The position numbers and the translations under genes are program-made. From NCBI GenBank assembly GCA_021613375.1, contig CM038725.1, positions 7,937,089 through 8,001,088 of the forward strand: DNA of 64,000 nt, read 5' to 3'. The notes below the pieces were generated by a model. That model saw nothing but the letters and a program-made list of their open reading frames with translations, did not search any database and was not told the DNA's origin. Of the stretch, positions 22,879 to 34,469 are shown in pieces (the first letter of the stretch is position 1; each line of letters starts with the position of its first letter). The stretch comes from Megaleporinus macrocephalus. Taxonomy: Eukaryota; Chordata; Actinopteri; Characiformes; Anostomidae.

Positions 22879-23534
22879 TGGTATTGTTTGTGAAAGTTCT
22901 TTATTAGGTTTAAAACATAATTTAAAAATGAAAATTTTAAATTTCAGTTTTAGAAGTGTTCCAGCCCAAAGGTCCAAACACACACAGGCCATGCTTGTTG
23001 ATAACGTATCAGGTTTTGCTCTGTCCGACTAGAGCCAGGCAAGGTCCAGCCCTCTGGCCGGCCTTCATCTGGTTCCCATTTCTGCGTGGAGTCGTCTAAT
23101 GAAACCTGACCGTTTTTAAAAGATCCTGAGTTATGGGCCCATCAGTAAATACCATATTCAGCCTTTGAAGTCGCCCAGGCTATGGAAAGTGCTAAGATGT
23201 CATGTGTTAAAGTTATGACCTGATTCATTAAAGCTAATCTACTCTGCTTGACATGGCTAGTTTTTAGTGCATGTGTGCCTTTATTTATCTTGACAACCGG
23301 CAGGCTAGTCTAGCGTTTTTTCCCTTTGTAGGATTGTAGGAGTCTTTTTGTATCTTGTCTTTAAGACCCCTTTAAACCTGAATATGTAACTCAAATACAC
23401 AGGTACTGAAAAAGCATTAATATAGTCTCAGAAGTGGGTCACTCAACAGTTATTAAGTCTTTACAGATCAAAGTCTTTCATTCTATTGAGTAATCATTTA
23501 CCTCATAAGATTTCAGTTTCAGGTGCTGTTGCAG
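22879..23534. other. No gene seen
   Basis: Single-copy-looking sequence, no recognisable feature. Confidence 0.4.
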
Positions 23535-24224
23535 TATGGCCAAAAGTATGTGGACACCATTCCTGATTGTTGAGTTCTGCTGTTTTGGCCACACTCATTG
23601 CACAGAATCAAAATGTGTATAAATCAAACACACAGCTATACAGTATCCATAGAATGGGTCATAACATGGAGCTCAGTAACCTAACTCATAGGATGCCATT
23701 GGATAGGATGACATTTCTGCACTGCTAGATCTGCCATTATCAACTGTAAGTGCTATTAAAATGAAACTTCTGGGAGCATCTGGGAGCAACAAAAGTTCAG
23801 TCACAAAGCAGTTAAGCAAAGCCACAGTGAAGGCCATAAAGTGCTGAAGCGTGTAGCATGTTAAACTGCATACCATCTGTAGCATCACTCACTCCTGAGC
23901 TCCAAACTTGCTCTGCAATCAACGTCAGTACAAAAACTGTGCATTGTAAGCTTCATGAAAGGGGTTTTCATGGCCAGGCGGCTGCACACAAGCGTAAAGT
24001 CACTATGTGCAAGGCCAGGTGACGGGTGGAGTGGGGCAAAGCATGCCACCATTCTACTGTGGAGCAGCGGAAACGTGTTCTCTGGAACGTTGAATCACAC
24101 TTCACTATTTTGATGGGTTTGCCAGGTGCCAGGAGAACAGGGATGCATAGTACCAGCTTAGTTCCAGTAAAGGGTAATGTTAGTGGTTATGTGCAGCACT
24201 CAAAGACATTTTACATTATTATGA

Positions 24225-24527
24225 CCACCAGCTAATATCCAGAATAACCGCCTTGTGCAGCACTGACAGCAGTTAGACATACTGGGAGACTCAAATAAGG
24301 TCCTGGTAGGTTGTCACAGCTATCTGAAGCCATACAGACTGCAGTGCATCCCACAGCTGCAGGAGGGCACATGGGGGAGGATCCATAGAGCGAACACGGC
24401 AATCCAATTGGTCCCACAGATGCTTAATTGTGTTTAAGCAAGTCTGGGGAATTAGGGGACCAGGACCAGGGGGTCTGTCTACAGGTCCAACCAGACTTGG
24501 CTTCTCCACAGCGGGGTCCTGTCTCAC
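24225..24527 (-). pseudogene. Second Tc1-like transposase, C-terminal fragment
   Basis: The minus strand reads HLWDQLDCRVRSMDPPP, then LLQLWDALQSVWLQI and AVTTYQDLI, the C-terminal region of a Tc1 family different from its host element. The usual NPIEHLW reads NTIKHLW, so the catalytic glutamate is replaced by lysine. The final AAQGGYSGY lies in another frame, indicating a frameshift. It sits inside the Tc1-like element at 23535-26247, in the opposite orientation. Confidence 0.75.
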
Positions 24528-25090
24528 TCCCTGGAGGTCCCTCTGACCTGCCCAGCACTTACCTCCACCTGGCTGAGCCTTCCCATAGGCATCCCCGTGG
24601 AGCGAGGTTGATGCACCACTAGACTACCAGACTCGTTCCCCATAGCGAGTTCGTTCCCCGGCTCAGGCCGGTCCTCTAATGACTGTTCTTAGTCAGCGTT
24701 ATCACTGGAATACCACCCTCACTGAGGGTGTTCTCTGTTCGAGGCTGCCACCGGACTAGCGCCGAGACCACGGTGAGGAGCTATTAACCACTGTTCAAAC
24801 TGTCTCTCCTGGGCTGGTTTCTCTCTCCCTTCTCTCCAGGAGGCAAGGTGTTGCTCTGGTTCTCCCCCGCACTGCATAGTTCCAGTGTGGTGTCCCAGTC
24901 AAGCAGCCCTGTGCACCATCCAGCCTGCCCAAAAGGATCCCCTCTCAGCCTGCTACAGGCCCACTGCTCACTCCCCTCGGACTCCTCATGCTAGCGAGCC
25001 ATTGGACTGTTTTTGTTTACTTTTTCACTGCTCTCAGTAAATAAACCTTGCAAATGGATCGTATAACACCTCTTGAGTCTGAATCCTTAC
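24451..25090 (+). mobile_element. Possible LTR-retrotransposon LTR fragment
   Basis: This block is GC-richer than its surroundings. It ends with CTCTCAGTAAATAAACCTTG (a possible AATAAA signal), then about 40 bp to GAGTCTGAATCCTTACA, an R-U5-like layout that ends in CA. No gag or pol frame and no second LTR are visible. It could be a solo LTR or an unrelated repeat. Confidence 0.35.
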
Positions 25091-25419
25091 ATAAATTATT
25101 AGAAGGACTGAATTTCGCTAGGGTTTATTTTAAGAGGCGGATCTTTTATAGTCTTTACAGTATACAGGCTTTGCGGCCCAGTATCCTCACAGACCAGTCG
25201 CATGCATTGTAAGATCACCAAAGGCTCCTCAGCCAATCAGATCTGTGCATATTCGGGAGTGTAGCAAGCACACAGGCGGGTACGAAGCGAGAAACTGCAG
25301 TCGGAGAATAAAGCAAGTCAGAAAGAATAACGTTTCTATAAATAAACACTTTAAGATACACTTTTTTCAAAAGCATTCTATTTTTTTTAAGTAGCTCTTG
25401 TTATTACTTGAAGTGAGTT

Positions 25420-25675
25420 ATTAGAAGTTTATAAATAACTCATTCAGTTCAGCATTTAAACAGTAAATATACTGAAATATACTGAACGGTATGTGTGGTG
25501 TGTTGGTGTTTCAGTAGCTGATGGTATAAGATGCTGATACTAGACTACTTCAGTAAACAGGATACACCACTGAATCAGAACACAAGTTAGAAATGATGAT
25601 GGTCTGAGCAAATCTCCTCTAACTGGACCTTACTGAACTCTAATTAAATACCCCTGGTGTACATGATCTGCAAGG
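25420..25675 (-). repeat. Dispersed repeat Y, copy 1
   Basis: TCAGTAGCTGATGGTATAAG, GATGCTGATA and CTCCTCTAACTGGACCTTAC match, in reverse, 41576-41830. The outer end in the second copy reads CAGGGGTGTTTAATTAGAGT, reminiscent of hAT-type CAGGGGTGT termini. Class uncertain. Confidence 0.65.
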
Positions 25676-26247
25676 ATGGACTCCTACACAAATTGGTTAA
25701 CAACATCTTCCACATGGATGAGTGGGTCCAGAGAATGCCACCTACACATTCCTTCTAGACTATAACGCTGCCACATACACATTGCCGTTATTGGAGTTAG
25801 GAAGTGGTCATAATAATGTGGCTCAATGTATGTTTTTAAATTTGAGTTTATAATCTGGGGAAGGCCTTTTCCTGTTCTAGCATGAATGTGCTTACTAAAT
25901 ATCAGTTGTATGAAGACATGACCTGACAAGTTTGGCATGGAGGAACTCCAGTGGCCTGCGCAGAGCCCTGACCTGAACCCTAGTGAACACGTTTGGGATG
26001 AAGTGGAAAGATGATTGCAAGCCAGACCTTCTTGTTCAACATCAGTGTCTGACCTCACAAAAGCTTGTATGACTGACCAGGCACAAATTCCCACATACAC
26101 ACTCCAAAATCTTGTGCAATGTCTTCCCAGAAGAGTGGAGGCTGAACAGAGCCCCATACTAATGTCTATGGTTTTAGAATGAGGTCAAACAAGCTTATAC
26201 AGTGGTAATAGTTCAGTGTCCACAAACTTTTGGCCATGAACTATTCA

Positions 26248-27016
26248 AAGCTAGAGAAGTCTTTCAGAATTAGCTGTTCTTACAGTGCCCAGTATGTAAA
26301 CCGCAAGTTATCCTGCAATGTGTGTTTCTGCTTGCCGGATACTTCCCTTCGCATGAGAATCTGCTGAGTGATGACCTGCACTGAGCTTTAAGCCCGAGCG
26401 CAGGAATAATGTTGGCTTAAAAGAAAAAAAAAAAAAAAAAAAACTGCTATTTCGTGGCTGACAGTCTTTCAGGACCTCTCAGCCTAACTTTGACCTGAGC
26501 TTCACCTTCAGCAAGGCTCTCCAGATTCACATCTACACTTAAATCTAGGCCCATGACAGCTCCCAATGATAAAGCAGCAACTCTCCTTGGTTACGAGCCT
26601 CCCAGCTGTTTTGGATAATGAACGACAGTAGTCATGCAATGCCGAGTGTGAGAAATGCCAGCACGTCCATTACGGCATGTCAGCAGAGGGAGGTTACATT
26701 AGGAGGGAAGGGAGGGGACGTAACATAGCGCACAACTCCATTAGGCAACACTCTGCACTGCCCTTGACTGTCAGACATACATAATGAATGTGTTCCTGAG
26801 AAATAAAGGTTTCACAGACTTAGGAAGGGAATGTTCACCAGTGTCACATGCAAAGTTTAATAATGTGTATACATACTTAAGAACTGTAGTTTAAATGTTC
26901 TTCTTAGAACCTTCAAAGTACAAGATTGTTCTTTAAACTTTTAAGAAACAATCAAATCTCACTCACAAATATGAGTCTCCACCATTTTTAGACACTTGGG
27001 TTTGCATACAGAGGAC
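26248..27016. other. No gene seen; poly-A run at 26424-26443
   Basis: Contains a run of about 20 A and otherwise single-copy-looking sequence. Confidence 0.45.
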
Positions 27017-30005
27017 TTTGACCCATGGGTGCAGTGAAACACCCACATATACACACACTAGTGAAAACATACACACTAGGGGCGGTGTTTAACCCATAGG
27101 TGCAGTGAAACACCCACACATACACACTAATAAAAACATACACACTAGGGGGCAGTGTTTAACCCATAGGTGCAGTGAAACAACCACATATACACACACT
27201 TGTGAAAACATACACACTAGGGGGCAGTGTTTAACCCATGGGTGCAGTGAAACATACACACTAATAAAAACATGCACACTAGGGGGCAGTGTTTAACCCA
27301 TAAGTGCAGTGAAACAACCACATATACACACACTAGTGAAAACATACACACTAGGGGCGGTGTTTAACCCATAGGTGCAGTAAAACACCCACATATACAC
27401 ACACTAGTGAAAACATACACACTAGGGGGCAGTGTTTAACACATAGGTGCAGTAAAACACCCACATATACACACACTATTGAAAACATACACATTAGGGG
27501 GCAGTGTTTAACCCATGGGTGCAGTGAAACACCCACATATACACACACTAGTGAAAACATACACACTAGGGGCGGTGTTTAACCCATAGGTGCAGTAAAA
27601 CACCCACATATACACACACTAGTGAAAACATACACACTAGGGGGCAGTGTTTAACACATAGGTGCAGTGAAACACCCACATATACACACACTAGTGAAAA
27701 CATACACACTAGAGGGCAGTGTTTAACCCATGGGTGCAGTGAAACACCCACATATACACACACTAGTGAAAACATACACACTAGGGGGCAGTGTTTAACA
27801 CATAGGTGCAGTGAAACACCCACATATACACACACTAGTGAAAACATACACACTAGGGGGCAGTGTTTAACTCATAGGTGCAGTGAAACACCCACATATA
27901 CACACACTAGTGAAAACATACACACTAGGGGCGGTGTTTAACCCATAGGTGCAGTGAAACACCCACATATACACACACTAGTGAAAACATACACACTAGG
28001 GGGCAGTGTTTAACACATAGGTGCAGTGAAACACCCACATATACACACACTAGTGAAAACATACACACTAGGGGGCAGTGTTTAACACATAAGTGCAGTG
28101 AAACAACCACATATACACACACTAGTGAAAACATACACACTAGGGGCGGTGTTTAACCCATAGGTGCAGTAAAACACCCACATATACACACACTAGTGAA
28201 AACATACACTCTAGGGGGCAGTTTTTAACCCATAGGTGCAGTGAAACACCCACATATACACACACTAGTGAAAACATACACACTAGGGGGCAGTGTTTAA
28301 CACATAGGTGCAGTGAAACACCCACGTATACACACACACTAGTGAAAACATACACACTAGGAGCAGTGTTTAATCCATAGGTGCAGTGAAACACCCACAT
28401 ATACACACACTAGTGAAAACATACACACTAGGGGGCAGTGTTTAACCCATAGGTGCAGTTAAACACCCACATATACACACACTAGTGAAAACATACACAC
28501 TAGGGGGCAGTGTTTAACTCATAGGTGCAGTGAAACACCCACATATATGCACACTAGTGAAAACATACACACTAGGGGGCAGTGTTTAACACATAGGTGC
28601 AGTGAAACACCCACGTATACACACACACTAGTGAAAACATACACACTAGGAGCAGTGTTTAATCCATAGGTGCAGTGAAACACCCACGTATACACACACA
28701 CTAGTGAAAACATACACACTAGGAGCAGTGTTTAATCCATAGGTGCAGTGAAACACCCACATATACACACACTAGTGAAAACATACACACTAGGGGGCAG
28801 TGTTTAACCCATAGGTGCAGTAAAACACCCACATATACACACACTAGTAAAAACATACACACTAGGGGCGGTGTTTAACCCATAGGTGCAGTAAAACACC
28901 CACATATACACACACTAGTGAAAACATACACTCTAGGGGGCAGTGTTTAACCCATAGGTGCAGTGAAACACCCACATATACACACACTAGTGAAAACATA
29001 CACACTAGGGGGCAGTGTTTAACCCATAGGTGCAGTAAAACACCCACATATACACACACTAGTGAAAACATACACACTAGGGGCGGTGTTTAACCCATAG
29101 GTGCAGTAAAACACACACATATACACACACTAGTGAAAACATACACTCTAGGGGGCAGTGTTTAACCCATAGGTGCAGTGAAACACCCACATATACACAC
29201 ACTAGTGAAAACATACACACTAGGGGGCAGTGTTTAACTCATAGGGGCAGTGAAACACCCACATATATGCACACTAGTGAAAACATACACACTAGGGGGC
29301 AGTGTTTAACACATAGGTGCAGTGAAACACCCACGTATACACACACACTAGTGAAAACATACACACTAGGAGCAGTGTTTAACCCATAGGTGCAGTAAAA
29401 CACCCACATATACACACACTAGTAAAAACACACACACTAGGGGGCAGTGTTTAACCCATAGGTTCAGTGAAACATCCACATATACACACACTAGTAAAAA
29501 CACACACAATAGGGGGCAGTGTTTAACCCATAGGTTCAGTGAAACACCCACATATACACACACTAGTAACAACACACACACTAGGGGGCAGTGTTTAACC
29601 CATAGGTTCAGTGAAACACCCACATATACACACACTAGTAAAAACACACACAATAGGGGGCAGTGTTTATCCCATAGGTGCAGTGAAACACCCACATATA
29701 CACACACTAGTGAAAACATACACAATAGGGGGCAGTGTTTATCCCATAGGTGCAATGAAACACCCACATATACACACACTAGGGAAAACATACACACTAG
29801 GGGCGGTGTTTAACACATAGGTGCAGTAAAACACCCACATATACACACACTAGGGGGCGGTGTTAAACCCATAGGTGCAGTGAAACACCCACATATACAC
29901 ACACAAGTGAAAACATATACACTAGGGGCAGTGTTTTACACATAGGTGCAGTGAAACACTCACATATACACACACTAGTTAAAAAACATACACACTAGGG
30001 GGCAG
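27017..30005. repeat. ~72-bp minisatellite, 42 units, derived from a SINE body
   Basis: The unit has the order TTTAACCCATAGGTGCAGTG, AAACACCCACATATACACAC, ACTAGTGAAAACATACACAC, TAGGGGGCAGTG. I counted 42 occurrences of the terminal TAG(G)GGGCAG/CGG segment. Most units are 71-72 bp; one near 29850 is shortened. Variants (GGGGCGG, GGAGCAG, CTCTAGGG, CAATAGGG) are interspersed and recur in small groups. The array passes without a break into the SINE at 30006-30168, and the unit matches the 3' body of the SINEs at 7127 and 42545. The 24-aa repeat ORFs (VGVSLHLCVKHCPL) arise because 72 is a multiple of three. Confidence 0.97.
27076..30005 (+). promoter_or_regulatory. Cluster of CTCF-like core motifs, one per repeat unit
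   Basis: The vertebrate CTCF core is usually written CCASYAGRKGGCRS. Most units carry ACACTAGGGGGCAG, which fits 13 of 14 positions (only the first C differs). By eye 27 of 42 units have TAGGGGGCAG, one has TAGGGGGCGG and one CTAGAGGGCAG, all fitting the core. Eight carry a one-base-shorter CTAGGGGCGG, one a shorter AGGGGCAG, and four AGGAGCAG, which fit less well. All lie in the same (+) orientation, 70-72 bp apart. Occupancy is inference; only the motif is seen. Confidence 0.45.
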
Positions 30006-30168
30006 TAAGCACACTTGCCCGGAGTGGTGGGCAGCCCTATCCACAGTGCCTGGGGGAGGACTTGGTGGTTAGGTGTCTTCAGTCAGGTCCTATCAGTTCA
30101 AGGGACCGAACCAACAACCTACCGGTCACAAGGCTGGTTCTCCAACCTCCCAACCCACAGCTGCCCAA
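30006..30168 (-). mobile_element. tRNA-derived SINE adjoining the 72-bp array
   Basis: On the minus strand the head begins near 30168 (GGGCAGCTGTGGGTTGGGAG) with a B-box-like TTGGTTCGGTCCC about 45 bp after the A-box-like TGGGTTGGGAGG. It continues GGATAGGGCTGCCCACCACT and GGGCAAGTGTGCTTACTGCC, then runs directly into the first array unit. This is the intact 5' part of the SINE whose 3' body was amplified. Confidence 0.8.
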
Positions 30169-30537
30169 CACACCTGGCTGTAATATTCCGATGCCCCTGA
30201 AGGCCTTCATTACCTGGATCAGGTGTGTTTGATTACGGTTGGAGCTAAACCGTAAATGGTGGTAGATCTCCGAGGACCAGGACATCAAACAAAGAAGCCT
30301 TGTAAGGGTCTATATACATGTCATATTGGAAGTTGGGACCATGTCTTGAAGTAATAAGGAGAGACTGTATGACAGGGAGAGTGCTTGTGTTGGAGTACTG
30401 CGTTGCTTCAGTTTGAGCAATCCAGCAAGCTGGACTAATGAACAGAGACAAAGCCGAGAGGAGACTGAGGAAGGGTGGGGGGGTAAAGAGGTGGTTGAGT
30501 TCAGAAATGTAAACGAAATGTTAACTGCATATCACCG
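30169..30537. other. No gene seen
   Basis: Short frames only; nothing recognised. Confidence 0.4.
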
Positions 30538-30772
30538 CAGTCCAAAGAAAAACATGCATCTCCATTTTTGTCAGTTTTTATTTTTTTACAGCATTTGAAC
30601 CCAACACAATACTGTGTGAAGATTTTATAACAAATGGACTAATAGAAATGCTCCAAAATAGCTTGGAAACATTTCTGGTTCCATTGACTTACATTGAAAG
30701 TAAAGACAGTTTTTGGCCTCTCCTGTAAAGTAAAATTTGGATATATATATATACTTGTTTTTCTTTAGACGG
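30538..30772 (+). mobile_element. MITE family X, complete copy
   Basis: The left terminus GTCCAAAGAAAAACATGCAT and right terminus TACTTGTTTTTCTTTAGAC are imperfect inverted repeats. The interior includes ATGGACTAATAGAAATGCTC and TTCCATTGACTTACATTGAA. About 235 bp, non-coding. Fragments or copies lie at 8434, 14947, 16030, 32896, 34876, 54037 and 54890, making this the most numerous MITE in the window. Confidence 0.75.
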
Positions 30773-32131
30773 TGACGCTATATCGCTTCTAAAGTAGTTA
30801 CATTTGTGTTCAAATTACATTCTACATGTGCAGGCCTGCACTTCTGACTTTCCCACCTTTTTATATCAAGTAACAACAAGACCACAGCGATAATCTCTTC
30901 TTCTGCTCAGGAGACAAATATTAACATTGAGTTATAAAGCCTGCTTTACATCAGACATGGTAACTGGTAGCTTGACACACTGCGCCTAACTGAAATAGCT
31001 AGAGTAGCTTTTCCACTGCATGGTACGACTCATCTTTAGAGTTTGGGAAATATTACATCACAGCTCAGACAACAAGACGATTGTGGTTGCTCAAAAGACA
31101 AAAAGAGGGTGCACTAACCTGGTAGCTAGTGTAGCATATGTGTTTAGGGTGTAATTCCCTCCAACCAATCAGCAGCCTGCAGTATTACTACATTGCCTTT
31201 TGGTATCGCGTCACCTTGCTTCAGACCTCAATGAATGTCATACAGTATGAAACAGTACCAGGTACAGGGTTTGTCTGATGGAAAACCAAAAAAGGGCCAA
31301 TCAAAGCCTCTTTCAACGCTGTTCTCAAATGTTATCTACAAAAAAAAATATGAAATTACAGTAAATAAATTCCACACTACAAGATCACATTGATGTAGCT
31401 GTATTCTGCTAAACACTTGTAGTAATGAGCAGTAATTAAAATACAACAGTAAAAGAAATTCAGCTCAGTAGCCAATCACTTGCTGTAAATTTACATATAA
31501 AAAATGGATTATCCATTTTACCAGATCTATAAATACATCATTTTTATACAAAATGTACTGACTTAATGTGTAAATACACAGTTTAGATGCTGTAACTTTG
31601 CTGGTAACACAAAGTAAACAATAGTACTAATAAACAATAACAACACCTTAATATTTCAGCTTTAAATAAATAAACAAATAAATAAATAATGATTTAATTT
31701 AATAAAAAAGAAACAATGTTTTGTAAACATACAAAGCATCAAAACCTGAACAGTCAGAATAAAAACAAACTTTAAAATGCTTTCTTTACAATGTTTATGG
31801 CTTATTAACTCCAGGCTGTCATATTGCAGCTTAGCTAAATGTCAGCCTTACAGGCATTTGCTTTGTTATTATAGAAAAAATTAATAATTTCACAATAGCA
31901 TAATAGATTTTTACTGTAAAACACTGTTTTAATATTGTGAAATCCTGTTGATCATGCCAGATGGTGATATCTGCAGGTTATACTAACTTATGCAATCAAA
32001 TAAATAAATAAATAAAACACTGCAGAGCTGTTCAGGCTTGTTGTGCACACTTCATTGATTGTAGTGTAAAATCAGAGACACTCTGGAAATATCACTACCC
32101 TAAAATTCATTACAAATCAGAGGATTTTACC
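30773..32131. other. No gene seen; AT-rich single-copy-looking sequence
   Basis: Includes short AAAT-type runs near 31665-31690 and 32000-32018. No ORF of interest. Confidence 0.45.

Positions 32132-32172
<41 letters not shown>
32132..32172. repeat. (AAT)n microsatellite
   Basis: About 13 AAT units, immediately before the dispersed copy of the 165-bp repeat. Confidence 0.95.
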
Positions 32173-32174
<2 letters not shown>

Positions 32175-32640
32175 CATCAGGATGGCTGCGCATAAATGAC
32201 AAATAGAGGTGGCTGTAGGTTGAATGAAACCAGAATATTTAGGTTTGACTGAAAATGAATGGGCTCCTATGTGAGGAACGAGGAATGAATAAACGACAAA
32301 TAGAGGAGTGTAGGCCAGTATGTCTGTGGATTAGAGGTTGGGGATCTGTCTTAAAAGAGTAAATGCAGTTTAGTGGCTGTAGGTTCAATGAAAACATGAG
32401 GTTTGGGTGTGCCCAAAAATGAATAGGACTCAATGGGGAAAAAAGAGGGATAGAAAAAAAAAACAACCAACAGACAAGTGCGGGTCGAATCAACACTGCA
32501 GTCATAGTCAGGAGTCTGCCCTGAGTCAGCATATGCGAAATGGTGTCTGTCGGTCAAGCAGAAGTTCAGTAGATTGGAGTATACTTTTCTATCCTATTCA
32601 TTCTCTATGGAAATAATTATGGGAAAAATCTGTTGTTTTC
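32175..32640. repeat. Dispersed copy of the 165-bp repeat and its tail
   Basis: GAATGGGCTCCTATGTGAGG, CAGTATGTCTGTGGATTAGA and then the tail CAGAAGTTCAGTAGATTGGA match 2960-3470 in order, including the diverged last unit. Conservation of that order suggests the tail belongs to the original element and the tandem copies at 2.6 kb arose later. Confidence 0.75.
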
Positions 32641-32738
32641 TGAAATCTATGCATCCAATCAAAAAGTCCGACTCACACAATCAGACCGGACAATTTGGAG
32701 TTGGAACGGAGTTGAAATTTTGATATTTGCTTTGCAAT

Positions 32739-32835
32739 GTAATAATAATAATAATAATAATAATCTTTATTTATGGAGCACTTTTTATACCAGTGGCAGC
32801 TCAAAGTCATTTACAGGCTCAACAGTTATCATTAG
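32739..32835. repeat. (TAA)n followed by a repeat 3'-end fragment
   Basis: About eight TAA units, then CTTTATTTATGGAGCACTTT and CTCAAAGTCATTTACAG. This is reminiscent of the 3' end of a fish retroposon read on the opposite strand. A weak relative is at 61918-61960. Confidence 0.45.
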
Positions 32836-32895
32836 TAATAACAGAAACTTTTAATAAATCAATTAATAAGACAAAGACATGGATCATATATCTTC

Positions 32896-33118
32896 ACTGT
32901 CCAAAGAAAATCTCCAAAACGGCCACTAGAGGATGAAAACAACTTCACTTTTAATGTAAGTCAATGGAACCAGAAATGTTTCCAAGGCATTTTGGAGTAT
33001 TTCCATCTATCCATGATCCATTCATCATCAAACAATGTTTACAGCAGCTGCTGCTTTTAAATGATGCAGAAAAGTAAAAATTGAAAAAAAAAATGGAGAT
33101 CCATGTTTTTCTTTGGAC
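32896..33118 (-). mobile_element. MITE family X, near-complete copy
   Basis: Termini ACTGTCCAAAGAAAATCTCC and GGAGATCCATGTTTTTCTTT flank the interior AATGTAAGTCAATGGAACCA in reverse orientation relative to the copy at 30538. Non-coding. Confidence 0.75.
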
Positions 33119-34469
33119 CTCTAATTAAACGGTAAGTGTTTATTAAAAGTGTGCACTGAGCTTGCTTGTCTAATAAAGGTACATATGTTTGATCTTCGCA
33201 AACACTGAGTCAAATCACCTTCTCCCCCCTCGTATAACAAAGTAAGCCAACCTTCCATTGACCCCGTGGGTACAGACTCGAAAGCTGCGACAAGATCTAT
33301 AGTATATTGTGCGCTCGGGGGGCTTGGAGAGGAAGAATGATATAAAATGACAGAAAAGAAGAAGGGATTTGAGGGGATGAGCTATCGTTCTGAACGTCTG
33401 CCACACGGTGGATGCTTGAGAGGAGTAATGTAAGCACTTACAGTTCTGGGAAGCCGAGTGAAATTGAATCTGTAATAGCGCAGTGCTGTCCAGCAGCAGG
33501 GTAGATATGAAGTTACCTACAGACCGGAGTGGTATTATTTGCAAGCTCGTGCCAGCTGGCCCTCTGTAGATCAGACCAGCTACTAACGTTACAGTGCAAA
33601 TAGCTATCTCAGCGTTGGCGTATTGTTTTCATCCAGATATACTGAGCTAAACATTTGTAGTCTTAATAATACAGAACAAAATACTGTACTGTCTAGAGGT
33701 GGGGATACAGTTCAACAGGTTATGGATGAGAACCTGAGACTGGAGGCTTTGAGAGACTCAGGAAGGATGGTTTCATCTCAGAATGGAAGAGGGCCAGAGA
33801 TACACCCCTGTGGGACTCTGTCTCACCTTCACACGGAGAATCAACGTAAAGAGTTTGTCTTGCCTGGGTGATATGAGATACTGTGTGAAATCTAGAAACC
33901 ACAAATCCTTGATTTCATTTCCAGTTCAATTTGCTGATGAGTCCAAGTTATTTGTTTATATGTTTGAGGAGATATAACATAATCCCCCAACACAGTGGAC
34001 AGGAACATGTGGCCCTGTGGAGCTATTTTGCTTCCCCCTTGTAGCTCTACAGCAGAATTTGATTTTTAGGTAAAAATAAAATAATCCTGCTTTGCAACAA
34101 AAAGTTTGATTGAATGTCTTAGCACTAATTTAAGAATTTAAATCAATTTATTGTTATTTGACCTTCAACCCTGAAGATTTGTGCTCAGACTGCTGGCTAC
34201 ATAACAACAGTCCCGCCCAGCTGGTAGCTAACAAAGCGACAAAGAAGTGATTCAATAGACAGATTCAGTTGTGCACTCCAGCTGGTTTCCTGATTATTTT
34301 CTTATTCTCTGAACTGTAATCCACTAAAAAGGCAAACGTTAAGAGACATTTCACAAGAAACCCTTACATTTTTCTGGAGAAGTATCTGCAAGGCCTGCTG
34401 GAGATGGGAGAAAAGTGCATGTAGCTGAGCTAAAGCTTAAAACAGGGTCATTCTCTTTTTTGTTAGATT
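33119..34469. other. No gene seen; short duplicated block at 33735-33845
   Basis: A 109-codon minus frame (33215-33544) has no recognisable domain. TGGTTTCATCTCAGAATGGA and AGATACACCCCTGTGGGACT at 33768-33820 resemble 36245-36300 (GGCTTCATCTCGGAATGGCA), so a short dispersed repeat is present in both places. Confidence 0.4.

Larger units (their letters stand above)
23880..26157 (+). pseudogene. Tc1-like transposase pseudogene (interrupted)
   Basis: A Tc1/mariner transposase cuts and pastes its element at TA sites using a DDE triad (D34E in Tc1). Visible parts on the plus strand are VSTKTVHCKLHERGFHG near 23925, then HKRKVTMCKA, a stop, and HHSTVEQRKRVLW. The motif that should be WSDES reads WNVES, so the first catalytic aspartate is lost. 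After the nested insertion the C-terminal part reads ELQWPAQSPDLNPSEHVWDE near 25945, with the catalytic glutamate present, followed by a stop. The gene is dead several times over. Confidence 0.75.
23535..26247 (+). mobile_element. Tc1-like DNA transposon, disrupted by nested insertions
   Basis: The left terminus TATGGCCAAAAGTATGTGGA (about 23535) and the right terminus GTCCACAAACTTTTGGCCAT (about 26219-26238) are inverted repeats of a well-known fish Tc1-like family. The coding region reads on the plus strand but is split: N-terminal and central parts at about 23880-24200, C-terminal part at about 25935-26157. Foreign sequence lies between (24225 to about 25680), including a second Tc1 fragment, an LTR-like block and repeat Y. 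Confidence 0.8.

Noticed and set aside
25684..26157. 157-codon minus-strand ORF
   Set aside because: It is antisense to the C-terminal part of the Tc1-like transposase, which reads correctly on the plus strand.
27089..29820. A chain of ORFs of 60-143 codons with a 24-residue repeat on both strands
   Set aside because: They follow the ~72-bp unit exactly (72 is 24 codons), break wherever a unit is 70 or 71 bp, and occur on both strands. They are repeat artefacts.
27017..30005. CRISPR-like array of repeats and spacers
   Set aside because: Units are continuous tandem copies without unique spacers, and the context is vertebrate.
33215..33544. 109-codon minus ORF as a novel gene
   Set aside because: No domain, no codon bias I can detect and no conserved context; a frame of this length is expected by chance in 64 kb.
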